From NCBI GenBank assembly GCA_001630475.1, contig KV419445.1:4073-68072 (forward strand): a stretch of 64,000 bases of DNA, given 5' to 3'. Below, piece after piece: positions 1 through 11,302 of this stretch (within the stretch, counting starts at the first letter, position 1; each line of letters begins with the position of its first letter). A program made the translations under genes and the position numbers. The notes beneath the pieces were generated by a model that was not told the origin of the DNA, did not search any database, and saw nothing but the letters and a program-made list of their open reading frames with translations. This stretch comes from Sistotremastrum niveocremeum HHB9708. Its lineage: Eukaryota > Basidiomycota > Agaricomycetes > Sistotremastrales > Sistotremastraceae.

Positions 1-1909
1 ACTGGTTGCAGTTGCCAGTCATGCAGAATTTTGGCAGGCAACCAGACCAGCAGTTACCAGTCACAGGCAAAAATGGAAAAGTACAGTTGTAACTGGACAT
101 TCAAAGCCTAACAGAACAAGACACTGCTATCTAGTATCTACATGGAGCTATTTGCTTATTGACTCAGACACCAGTAAAGTAGATTCTACAGAGCTATTCA
201 TAGTTGTACTGTTCCTCATTGATTGCTTGAAATAAATGCCATGCCTTTGAGCACCTACAAGGAGGTATTCCGCCACTGTCCTTAATGTGGCTGGTGTGAG
301 TACACCCAGCCCTTCAGACTTGTTCTTCAACATATGCAAAGCAGCCAAAGCCACAGGCAGACCAACAGTCTTAGCCATAGCAGTTGTGCCAGTGGTACCA
401 TACTCAATCATGGTTGATGAGCAGACCATCTCTGGGGCATTGGCACTTGCCTGCTTTGAGCTTGCAATGACTTCATGAGAGAGAACAACCATGTCTTGCT
501 CTCCTGGGCCATAGCTGAGCTTATGTGACAGAATTGTTGTCAGGTAGTCCAATGGAGTTCTAGGCCCATCAGGCAGGGGAGGTAGGTGGCTATCTGCAGA
601 TGGATTCAACATATCCAACCACTGGAGGGTGTTGACCACATCATCAGAAGCATATGAAGGCAGGATATCTGACAGACAGGAGATAATGGATGCAGAGTCT
701 TTCACTGGTGAACCAGATCTAGAACTAAGCACCTTGAAAGGAAGCTCAGCCCATCCACTTGGATTGATGAGTGTAGAGTTGTCAAGAAAGCCAATCTCTT
801 TGAGTCCACTCATAGTGCTGCTGAATCCAGGATATCTGCCATCAGTAAGTAAACATATTGAGCAAATGCATATGCACAGCAGATGATAAAGTTGTATACC
901 TGAGTGTTCCTCTGAGCAAAGATCTCAGACCAGGATCAAGGTTATACTCCTTGGCATAGGGCAGACTATCCCTATTTGGCAGACCTTCAAACTTCAATGT
1001 CCTGCTGATAGGAACATGCTCAAAAGCGGACTTGAGTAAATCAGAACCAGGAACAAAGTATTCTTTGTTATCCAGCCTGAATGCAGCTGAGTTCTGAGCA
1101 GCAGACAGAACACCCCTTGGGCTCCAGGAAAACTTGTAACCTAGAGGTACATCTGCATACTGTGGAGCAGGAAGACCTCCACAGAATGAGATGAAAGATC
1201 TGGGTTCATAGCCTTGAGATCTGACATCATCAAGCAATGCAAGAGCAGAGCAATGATCTAGACCAGGGTCTAAGCCAACTTCACAAAGAATCTGAATCCC
1301 AGCCTCAACAGCTCTTTATACAATAGCATCAGTCACATTTGAGAATCAGGACATAGATGCAAAACAGACCTATTATGTAATGCCTTCATTTCAGGAGAGA
1401 CATAAGATGCATTGACAAGATTCTTCCTCAATTTGATACAATGTTCAGCAACAATTGGATGCAGAGCAATAGGCAACAGACTTCAATACAACAAAGTTGT
1501 TCTGTCAGTCCAATGCTGAGAAACTAAGGACTATCTAACCTGATGACCACATCGGCTTCAGAGATCAAAGACTGCAGCTGATTTGCATCACTTATGTCAA
1601 TGAATTTGGCAGTAGCATTCTCAAAAGGTGCTATCAATTTCTCAGCCTCTGCCAATTGATTGCTTGCTAAACATACCATATAAGATTACTGATTACTTGA
1701 ATAGAAACACTGATTCACTCACCAACAAGTAATCTCATCTCAGGATGAGAACATATCTCTTCAACAACAGGGCCTGCAACCATCCCACTCCCCAGAAGTA
1801 GAACATTCTGGTATGGTGCTGGGCTTGCCAATGACTTGGCATTCACATCTTGAGCAGTGTTGAGATGATGAGATAACCACTGATATGCAGGTTCAAGTTG
1901 GCCTTGCTT
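1..1909. other. CpG desert with a sharp edge at 1909/1910
   Basis: Reading every line and line junction, I find CG only at 271, 1027 and 1553 in 1,909 nt, whereas 1910-1980 alone has five. TG and CA are abundant, as expected from CpG deamination. The stretch covers the 3' flank, SDH exons and introns of the LKR/SDH gene, and runs to the window edge. Arginines here use AGA/AGG in the codons I checked. The frame is undamaged. Confidence 0.95.
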
Positions 1910-3759
1910 CGCAATTGTTGCTCGGGTAAGGGCGTGCGTGATATGGCTGTCACTGGACTCCTCTTCAGAGCTTCGATATTGTCGGATGACGGCCTTCAGA
2001 TATTGTTGGAGTTTACTCGAGAAGTGAGTGGACGCGTCCAAGGGTAATTCGGATGGTAAGATATCGATTGACATGACTTGGACATTGTCGTCGGTTCGGA
2101 ATGTAGGGTTGTCGATCTATCAGAAGTTAGTAAGTCCCTTTGAGAAAGAACAACCTGCGATACCTTTGTTGCATGTGAGACAAACTCGAGTCCGCCCTAA
2201 AGAGCATTGTTACAAAGAATGTTACGAGCCTGAGACGCGCGCTACTGACCTCGATATCGCAAGTGATATCCGCCACGGACAATCGACGGACAAGACCATA
2301 TAGCTTCCTTGATTTGGCAACGGCATGCGCGAGTTGAGATGTTGTCATGAGTCGAGGAAAGCCGCTCTTCCACCCGATACCGTTGATGAATACGGTGAGA
2401 TGTGGAGCAATCTACGCAGGCTTAGATGACTGATGAACGAAAGCAGTTTGTACATACCCTTTCGTGGAATTGTGAACTGTAATCGTTTGGATTGTCGTAG
2501 TAATCTCGACGATCGTACGATAGTCTGTTCTTGTGCTCCAGATACGTCGAAGGATTTGCATGTACGACATAGACCTATATAAGTGTCAACCCAACGACAA
2601 GTTGACTGAACGAGGAGACTGGACCTTGCGAAGGTCGGCTTCTGAAGTAGCAGTCAGCATTACTATGCTTGCACAAAGAAGTAGATCGGTACTCACGAGT
2701 GTTGGAAATGAGAGCATGTAATTGATCTGCCGGACACATCTCGATAGGGAGATGCTTCAAAGTGTCCAATACCCCACTCGCGACATTTCCAGATCTGAAT
2801 CATTCAAGAACGTGGTGAGTTTAGACAAGATTGGACACAGGGTTGACGCACCCAGTGACACCGATGACGAACGGACCTATGGCACGCGGCGTACCTTCGG
2901 TCGCTATGCGATCGCCTATCTCGGACAACGCTCGATGCAACTGAGTCATATCACGGAACGAATAGGGTCTAGGCAATTGCTATAACGAGTTAAATATTGG
3001 TCAATGAGTATTGCAGGTATGAAAAGAAAGAAGACTAACGAGAAACGGCGACGCAACGCCCATAGATAAATGATCATGCGCACTCGACACCAAACCCTCA
3101 ATCAACCCCGCAACACCAGCATAATACCCAAAGCCAATCGCTCTCTTTCCATTATCGTCCGTCAAAAGCTCATAATCAATTAAAGTTGGTAGAAGGTGAG
3201 ATGTCGCAGATGTAGAATCCGAAGACACGAATTTAGCTAGGAGGGGCATGTTGTATGCTTGGCCCTTGGCGGAATGTGAGAACATGAGGTGGGTACGAGG
3301 TATACCGTCGACGGGGGATTTAAGGACTTCGTTAAGAGGGACTTCTTTGATGCCGACGACTATATGCGCAGGTTCGAGCGTATCATGAACGACAGCGCCA
3401 GCCTATGTTCACCATATATATATCAGCCGTCACAGCTGGCAATTAAAGGAACATACCTTGATATATGCCGAAGTGGGGAATATCCTCCTCGCGCAATCTT
3501 GAATCAAAACGCGAACATTCTCTTCTCTGATGAGGGAAGCGACGGCATCAGGTGTCAGCGGTGCGCGACGCTCCCATATTCTTTCTGGATCTTCTCTCCT
3601 TATCCCTAGCGTGATTGGTCTTGTTCTACTAGTCGTAGCAAAAGCATTCCTTCCAACAGCAATGCTCAAACGAGCAGTCCAGTTGCGACTCCTGGCCAAA
3701 AGAGTGGAACGATGAGAGGAAGGGAGGGCTGGGACGCGTAGAATCGATAGCATAGGCAT
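148..3759 (-). CDS. Fused lysine-ketoglutarate reductase / saccharopine dehydrogenase (AASS-type), about ten exons
   Basis: Bifunctional enzyme of lysine degradation: LKR condenses lysine and 2-oxoglutarate to saccharopine, and SDH cleaves it to aminoadipate semialdehyde and glutamate. The first exon (3457-3759) opens with a basic, Ser/Arg-rich presequence, so a mitochondrial location is likely, then the LKR start motif IGIRREDPERIWERRAPLTP-like. Later exons carry FSHSAKGQAYNMPLL, LIDYELLTDDNGKR and FHERIAPHLTVFINGI. SDH begins near 1790 with the nucleotide-binding motif VLLLGSGMVAGP, then LLPIALHPIVAEHCIK, EVGLDPGLDH and, in the last exon (148-835), IEYGTTGTTAMAKTVGLP. Introns are GT-AG (for example 836-899 and 3403-3456) and joining them keeps frame. 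The start at 3759 is chosen for the presequence; an in-frame ATG lies at 3864. The SDH half is almost free of CpG while the LKR half is not. Family assignment is firm; exact exon ends in the middle are approximate. Confidence 0.9.
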
Positions 3760-4579
3760 TGAATTAGGATTATAGTAGCAAAGAATAGTCGTATGAGTCG
3801 TCGTAAGTCGTTCAAGACTGTCGAAAGTCGTCTTCGACAGCGAATGAGTCGTTGAGTAGCCCACAGACCAAGTCGACGAACAAGAGGTTCAACCCCCTCA
3901 AGATCCGAAACGGAGAAAGGTCATCCAGCGCTATGCAGACCAGTACGGACAATGACCCGCTCCTAGGACCAACGCTAGACTCGGCGTGTTTCACTCTTGA
4001 TCGTGTGCTCCGCCCGACCGCCCGAGACGAGCGAGATGGAGCAACACAAGGTCACGGCAATCTATGTTGGAATAGGAGGCCAGTCCGTATGACCGGACCT
4101 TCATGCTCTTCAGAGTGTTCATGTGTTTCTTCGTTGTGGATGTGGTGACGTTGATTAGACCGATTTTGGATTGAGGGTTGTCGAGTCTCCGAGGAGATTG
4201 AGCTGAGAGTGCAGTGACGGCGAAGCGAAGAAGCCGCTAGCGCGGTTGCAATTGGCGCTTATGGTAGTCGGGCGCTATGCAGAGTGTAACTCTTCTTTAG
4301 TGTACTGATACGATAAGGATTGATGATTAGTGCATATACGATGCTGATATTCGATACTCGATACTACGGATACTACTGGTAATGGAACTACTAATTACAA
4401 TTTGACTTCACTTCACGAAACAAACGTACGAAAGCTAGCAAACACTCGAAAATTAATCAACACATCAAACGACGAACACGGACATCAGTGGTGGCACAAG
4501 GGACAAGGAGCACATGACGGACGGACGGACGACAGGAGAGTTACGACAACTTACGACAATCCTGCCGTCACATCTCATG
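3760..4579. other. Intergenic: LKR/SDH promoter side and Mam3 3' flank
   Basis: Both neighbours run leftwards. I see no convincing gene; short open frames here have no recognisable motif. CpG content is normal. Confidence 0.5.
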
Positions 4580-7500
4580 TTATCCCATCGCATTCTGATC
4601 TTCCATTCCTTTCGAGCCCAATCCATCCGTAGTCGTACCCATCGATTTACCGACTTCTTCGTTATCAGCGATAGCATCAGGAGTGGCAACTTGCACAGTA
4701 GGCGTTACACTCTGAGGAGGTGTCGTAACTTGAGAAGCCTGAACGACCTCCCTCGCCCTTCCACCTCTCTCAATACTGGCCTGCGTCCTTCCCCCATCCA
4801 AAGGGCTCAACGGACTGCTCTTGAACCTTCCCTTAACAATCGCCCTCCCAGCCGCCGGTATTCCATCGACACCCAGACCAGGTCCAGGGGCACCAGGGAC
4901 AGGCGTCGAAGCTCCAGAAGACATCCTCGCTTGACGACCGCGGAGAACGACCTCGGTCAACAACGAAGGGGTAGGCGAGCTCGCGCGAGGTATCGTAATA
5001 GTATGCGGCGCGACGGGGGCGGGATGAACGACCGGAAGAGGCATCGAGGGGTGGGATGTCGGTGGAGGTTGAGTCTGCCCAGCCGGAGTGGGAGCAGGTA
5101 ACCGAACTACTGGAGGATCGTCCTTCTCCCCGTATCCTCCAAGTCCAGAAGCAGGAGCAACGGAGAGCGTAGCCGATGTAGACGTTCCATTATCAGGAGT
5201 GTGAATCATCTCATGTTCATCGCCCGTAGGCGAAGGCGTTCCACTCTCCTTTATGAAACCAAGTCCACTAGTCTCGACCGTTGTCTTCTTTTCATCCATT
5301 TCACCAGAGCCGGGACCACTAGCGGCTACACCGGGAGGAAGAGAGGTGTCAGGAGCAAGAGCAACGTGTCCACCCCTCGGAGTACCAGGTGCACTCCTCG
5401 TCCTTAATATCCCGCCCAACCCAAGACCACCAAGTCCCAGATTTGGTACAGAGACTTTCGGGACGCGTAAAGCAGAGGGTTTAGCTTTCGCAGCGCCCGG
5501 TAGTGCAGGAGTACTCGCTGCCATCGAATTCTTGGCACCAGCACCGACGCCAGCGATGGACGGGAAGTTGGCGTTGGAAGCGTTGGGAGCGGACGCTGGG
5601 TGAACTTGAGGTGCTGAGACTGCACGTTCGGCTTCGGGAGGGACGTAGGATGATGCAGGGAGTGCGTTTGCACCTCTCAGGTCAAACTCATCGTAGATCT
5701 CCTCTCCGATCAATTCTATCCACCAATCAGCAACCTTTATAAGTAACCAATGAATTGGCAGACGTACCTTCGAGGACATCTTCGAGAGTTATGATTCCCA
5801 TTGGATTAACGTGAGTATCGATCTTACTCAAGAACTATCAACTCTCATCAGTATCACATCGAAACAGGCGGAGGAGGGATGGAACGCACATTCTCGGCAT
5901 CAGCTTTAGCCATCAACGCATCAGCAGGCATACTCTGCTCTTTCCCCCCAAGCGATACATTCATACTAACACTTTCTTTCCTCTCCTTCTTTTCCTTCTT
6001 CTTTTCTCCGTTGCCTTTGGAATGGGGATGAGCATTGCCGAGCTCGGCGTCTCCTTCATCGTCAGACGAAGAATCGCTGTCGCCCAATCCAACCCTGTTC
6101 AGGAATCGTCTCGTCATAGCTGGTTTCGCGGCCTCCTTCACCGAGGCGGCTCTCCTACACTCCTTTTATCAGCCTCGTCGTTCCATGCCCCTGTTGGCGT
6201 AAAGCACGTACTTTTGAGAATACCGAGAAACGATGGCCATATGGCTCCTTCCCTCTTGGAATCGATCAAGAACTTTCAAAAGCGGCTCGTCGAACGGTAT
6301 TGACGGCACAGCATTAAGCGGGATCGAGGACACAGGTGTCGCATCTAATCACATCAACCGATCATCAGATCGAGTTTAGAAGATTGGCAAATAGACTTTG
6401 AGTCAGGAACAGACCTTCAGGGTCTAACAACACGCACTGCACCACAGATCAGATACGGTATAGCATAGTTATGGCGAAAATGGCTCACTTGTTTAACAAG
6501 TAGAATCCCGATAATCTTTTTGGTCTTTTCGGTTTTGAGTGGTTTACCCGGTACTGGGATTGATATCTCTTCAAAGACAGGTATGCGCGAATGGCCCGTC
6601 TATTCCCGATTAATATCGCAACAGACGACTGTATATGCAGTGAGCTCACTTTGTGGATCTCCGTGAGAGTCGCATAATCCAGCACTGCATCTCTCGAAAG
6701 CATAAACACCTGAACCCTCATCAGTCTGTCGCCAATAACATACCGAGATGGAGAGACTCACGCGATTGATAGGACTCATTGCATCTTGCACGACTTTCTC
6801 CTGGAGGTCCAGAGTATGTCCGATAATAGCCGCTGTATCATGTTTGAGCTCCCCACCATGTGATTGGGGATGATCAACTGCGTGCATTGCTATCAATTCC
6901 TTCAACTCTAAACATTGTTAGTGTGGGAATGTACAGAAAGGATGAAAAGCGGTACCTGCGCGCCGGTAGATTATACCGTGGTGCGGTCCGAGAATGAATT
7001 CGAGGAGTTTCGCAACAGGGAATGCGATGATCCACTGTAATGAAACATATTAGCATCGCCGACATAGATGAGTAAGGAGGATGCGCAGTGGACTAGGTGG
7101 CCGAGCCCGAATAGGGTCCAGGGTGGCGTACCCAGAAAGGAGACGGAACGTACGAGGGCATAGATGAGTATACGAGTTGGGATGACCATTTTGGCTCCTA
7201 CGTACAGGCCATATCGTGTACAGATAGACTGTGGGATGATCTCAGCGAATCTAGTAACGTGTCAGCCACGCATCAGGAGCACGCGAGTCCGAGCTTCGAT
7301 AGGTCGAAGTTCCATGAGAACGTACATGACGATGAGCACGGTGGATATGACGACGGCTTGAACGCCGCCTCCGAGAACACGGTCGGATATGACGGGAAGC
7401 GTCTCGTTCACAATCATGTTTGCAAGTAGGAGAGAGACGAGTAGGAGGTGGCCGTTCTTGCGAATGGGCAAGATCTTTGCCGCATATTTCTTTTGTTCTC

Positions 7501-7756
7501 TACACGCTCATGAGCTACTGAAGTCAGTATAGAATGATCAAACGCACGGCGAGCCAGACATAGAGAGAACATTGAGCTGGGTCTCATCCAGACTCATGTA
7601 CCCCAGGGTAAGCCCCGCAAAGACACCGGAGAGGATGACGAGGACGGGGATGAGGAGAGCAAGGACGACATTGAGAGCCTTTGAGCCTTCCGCTCGCTTT
7701 ATGAGATGATTAACGGTGGTTTCATCGAGATTTTGAAAGAAATGGGGGACAATCAT
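4580..7756 (-). CDS. MAM3: CNNM/Mam3-like membrane protein (DUF21 plus CBS pair)
   Basis: Orthologue of yeast Mam3 and animal CNNM proteins, membrane proteins of the vacuole or plasma membrane linked to Mg/Mn homeostasis. The first exon (ATG 7756) encodes the DUF21 start with a hydrophobic segment and the motif GVFAGLTLGYMSLDE. Following exons give HGHLLLVSLLLANMIVNE-like and EIIPQSICTRYGL, typical of DUF21. The CBS region shows LTEIHKSGHSRIPVFEE, IIGILLVKQ, a Ser/Asp/Glu-rich insertion (5854-6141) and GIITLEDVLEELIGEEIYDEFD split by an intron. A Pro/Ser/Thr-rich tail of over 300 residues in the last exon (4580-5779) is probably disordered and cytosolic. The gene is divergent from NSE3, with only 187 bp between the two ATGs. 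No signal peptide is evident before the first membrane segment, so an additional upstream exon is possible. Confidence 0.88.
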
Positions 7757-7943
7757 GCAACGAGTAACAGTTCAAGTCTCTCTCCGCCAAATTACGTCTC
7801 TTATCCAGGCCAAGCGTTTCGTGGCTGTGCTCGGCGCCTGTCTCGGCATGGCGTGGGTTTCGGCACTGACGTAAGCAGTTCATTGCCGAGACACGGGTGT
7901 CACATGTGACGAGACGTGAGTTTTCTCTTGGTCTGCGATAACG
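7757..7943. promoter_or_regulatory. Short bidirectional promoter between Mam3 and Nse3
   Basis: The two start codons point away from each other and are 187 bp apart, so both genes must share this control region. I see no clear TATA box, in contrast to the accessory genes further right. Confidence 0.6.
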
Positions 7944-9210
7944 ATGGCACCGAATGGACGAAGCAGGAAACATCGCGAGCCTGAGCCGACGCAGGCAACA
8001 CAGGAGGAGCCGGAAGTCGAGCTTGATGGCGGAGACGATGACGAGCCAGCCACTGCATATGAAGTTTGTGGCATCCTAACTCTCCTGCCATGTCCCTGAT
8101 CTCTTCGTAGGCAGAGGAGAAAAAGGCGCAGCAACTAGTCAGATTGGCTCTGTTCACGGAATACAAACGCGGTCTCTTGAAGCGCGATGAAATCAACAAA
8201 CGAGGTATGCTCTCTCTCGCCTCTTATATTGCCTAATCTAACTTTCGCAGTGCTCGGAACGGGTACACGCTCTTTCAATCACGTCTTCGAACGCGCCCAA
8301 ACAATCCTACGCAAGACGTTCGGAATGGAACTCTTTGAAGTCCAAACCCGCGCAGAACGCGACTCCGCCGACAAAGAGAAAGACGGCGAGTCGTCCAGGC
8401 GAGGCAAGAAAGGACCCACATCGTCTAAAGCATACATCCTCCGGTCAACCCTCGACGCCGCCCTCATCGAAGCTGCGAATATCAAAGATGACAAGATCAA
8501 CGCAGAGGAGAATCGAATTACCCAAGACGCCGAACATAATTCAGAAGATGAAGACGACTATGGACCAGAAGGCACGCTCTTCGCGTGGCGTCATGCAGAT
8601 CATCTCGGATCCATTGGCGTCCTCTATGTCATTCTTGCTCTCATTTTAGTCAACGGTAAAGAATTGCCAGACAGTAAGCCTCTTCCTCCTCTCCCTCCCT
8701 GCCTAATCTTACAAGAAATAAATAACAGTGCAACTGCGCGGATACCTCAAGCATCTCCACCTCCCAGCCAACGCTTCCCTCTCCTTCCCAATCTATACCG
8801 TCCGTCCGTCAAAACCACCCACAATCGAAACACTCCTCACCCTCTTCCAAAAACAATCCTACCTTGACAAAGAAAAGACCTCCGCAGCAGGCGGAAACAC
8901 AGGAAAGAAAGGCCGTCCATCAGCCGCAGCGGGGAACGACGATGGTGATGCCGCATTTCAATGGAAATGGGGTCCGAGAGCGTTGGCCGAGATCAGTGAG
9001 AAAGCTGTTGCTGAGTTTGTTGTCGATTTCATGCTGGAGAAGAGAAGAGGGGAAATTGAAGAAGAAGAGGAGGAAGATAATATTACTGATGCCGAGAGAG
9101 CGAAGAGGAGGAAGGCTAAAGAAGACAAGTTGCAGAAAATCAAGGATCATATGACGGAGAGCGTCAGGAGGGATGCGGGCGGGACTTTGGCCGACTATAC
9201 CGCTGATTAA
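7944..9210 (+). CDS. NSE3: Nse3 / MAGE-domain subunit of the Smc5/6 complex
   Basis: Nse3 binds Nse1 and Nse4 in the nucleus and helps Smc5/6 act in DNA repair and chromosome structure. Exons are 7944-8063, 8111-8204, 8251-8673 and 8729-9210; splicing at GT-AG gives one frame of 372 residues. The MAGE homology domain starts at ALFTEYKRGLLKRDEINKR and continues with FNHVFERAQTILRKTFGMEL, SKAYILRSTL, HLGSIGVLYVILALILVNG, LRGYLKHLHL, and the winged-helix B part FQWKWGPRALAEISEKAV. An acidic and basic insertion (KDKEKDGESSRRGKKG-like; DAEHNSEDEDD) interrupts the domain, and a Glu-rich patch lies near the C-terminus. The ATG at 7944 gives a 40-residue acidic lead-in exon. The 3' end converges on the p47 gene 298 bp away. 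Confidence 0.9.
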
Positions 9211-9508
9211 CTTATCTTTTCTCGGTTTAAACTATCTCGTACTAATCTATATCCATGTATACAACAATACTTTCTTGGTTGGGTTTCACTTGCGGTCCCG
9301 ACATTCGATGCCGCTCGACCGGGGTGATCGATTCGTCTCGATTTTCTTTCTCTGTGATTCGTGGGCGAACTCTTTTGCTAAGCATACAACGTACATCCAT
9401 ACATCTACACTAGTACTACTACCGTGATCACCCGCTCCCAAGCTCACAAACAGGCACAGCACAATGCACAATGATATCACGAAACAAAGCTAATCACAAA
9501 GCTCTCAC

Positions 9509-11067
9509 CTAGACCCATCTCTGAACAACAACACTGCTCGCCAGCCCTGCATCTTTAATAGTGACGCTATCATCCTCCAAGATACGATTCGGGAACGTCG
9601 TTCCGATGGTGTATGCACGTGCTGATGAGCCAGGTCGGGATCTATCCAGCATATCAATCGGCATTGAGAGCGCGGATGGACGAAGGGGGAGCGAAGAGAG
9701 ACTTACGCGTTGATAAAATTGCGAATGTCACCGACTGTATGCGTGAAATTCATTCGACAGACCAACCTACAACCCATTAGCCTCAGATATATAGCTTAAT
9801 ATGAGAGTGAAATGTACCGTGTTCCATCTGCCAATCGAACCTGCACACTCGTCGTAGGCTGCGTCTGATCGACTTCAAATCTTGGCTGTCCAAGTGGCAC
9901 ATCTGCTGCTCTGCTCGAAGCAGCCGGACGCGTGGGAGCAACAGGAGCCCCATAAGCACCCACAGGAAACGCCCCTGGCACCGTCTGACTCGCCGTCGAT
10001 GATGATGGTCGTTCAACCCCCGTCACAACAGGACTGAAATCTCCCAATCTCTGCCCCGCGCTTTCAAAAGGCCCAACGGGCCTTTTAGGTGGTTCTTTAT
10101 AATCTTCATCCATCCTTCGTGCTACGCGCAATTCTACGGGTTGGCCGACTCTGACATTCAATACTGATGGTGGCGCATGTCTGATTCTATACCATCAGCG
10201 AATGGTCGAAAATGAAGGAGAGGGGGACTTACCCAGTGTTGATTTCCCCAAGCAGTTGAGCGTTCTCTGGGACTTCGTACCTCAATAACGGACCGTCCTC
10301 TACACTAAATCCATCCCTCCAAAATGTGATATTCCGAATTGCAGTTTCTTCGCTCTCTTCTCCCTCTCCATCTTCAACAGGAGCATTGGGATCTGGAACG
10401 AACGAAGAAGGGACTTCGTCTGAGCCAAGCGTGTTACCGCCTCCGGTGAAAAATGTGAATGAAGGTTGTTGGGAGGCTTCAGGTGCTTGTGCTGGACCTC
10501 CTCTGTGTTTCGATGAGACAAGTCCAATCCCTCATGCCTGACTTTGGGGTTTGCAGACGTACTGTTGCGCTTTCTTAAGAATATCACGAACGAGCTGGTT
10601 CTTTGTACCTTTTGCGGGACCCTCAACTGATATCCCGCTGAAATCAAAAGTCATCAGAGATTCGCCGCATTAGAAAGATAGCTGGAAAGACGAACCTCCG
10701 TTCACCACCCGCAAAAAAACTCTGCGGCTCATCATCCTCATCTGCACCTGCTCCCGGGCCACCTGGAGGCTTAGGCTTAGGCTGCGTATGCCCATTTCCG
10801 CCACTCGGCTGTGCAGGAATATCACGCAATCCAGCGATTCTCGCTCCCCCTCCAGAAGGCCTAAATCGAAACACAAAACACATAACCTAAATCAATGTCT
10901 CAATCATAAAGCTTTTTCGAGAAAACGCACAATCCGCCTCGTCTAATACCACTCGATCGTGGTTGCGACGGCTGTGATTGAGACCGTAAGCCAGGTATTT
11001 CAACAGGCGCTCCAGAACCTAGGACACGTCCGCTCGAGACTTGTGGTTGATCTTCTTCATCGGACAT
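9509..11067 (-). CDS. SHP1: p47/Shp1-like Cdc48 cofactor (SEP and UBX domains)
   Basis: UBX protein that links the Cdc48/p97 ATPase to substrates, in membrane fusion and protein degradation. The ATG at 11067 opens MSDEEDQPQVSSGRVLGSG. A Gly/Pro-rich middle contains GARIAGLRDIP and FFAGGERSG, the usual entry to SEP. The SEP domain shows NITFWRDGFSVEDGPLLRYE and LLGEINTG, then VLNVRVGQPVELRVARRMDEDYK-type sequence cut by short introns. A linker leads to the UBX domain, with VQVRLADGTR and the ending FPNRILEDDSVTIKDAGLAS, and the protein stops at Arg-Trp-Val (stop codon 9509-9511). Introns fall at roughly 60-100 nt and all inspected sites are GT-AG. An N-terminal UBA domain, present in animal p47, is not visible here. 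Confidence 0.88.
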
Positions 11068-11302
11068 GATCGACAGACGTGATGATGCAAAGTTAAGTTA
11101 AACGCGTTGCGTTGCGTAAGGGCTGCCAGTTACGCGTAGCGTCGGAGTTGGAATATTCGACCGAAAATCCGAGCGCTCGCAGCCGCGAAGGGAAATGAGC
11201 GAAAAGAAAATGGATAAAGATATTAAAATGGCTGTAGGCCAAAAGTATATCACAACGTGTAATGATGGGACGAAAAATCAGAAAGATGAGAACCCAAGGT
11301 GG

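Noticed and set aside
2-45. 8-bp inverted repeat (CTGGTTGC / GCAACCAG)
   Set aside because: Too short and in a low-complexity TG/CA-rich stretch; expected by chance in CpG-depleted DNA.
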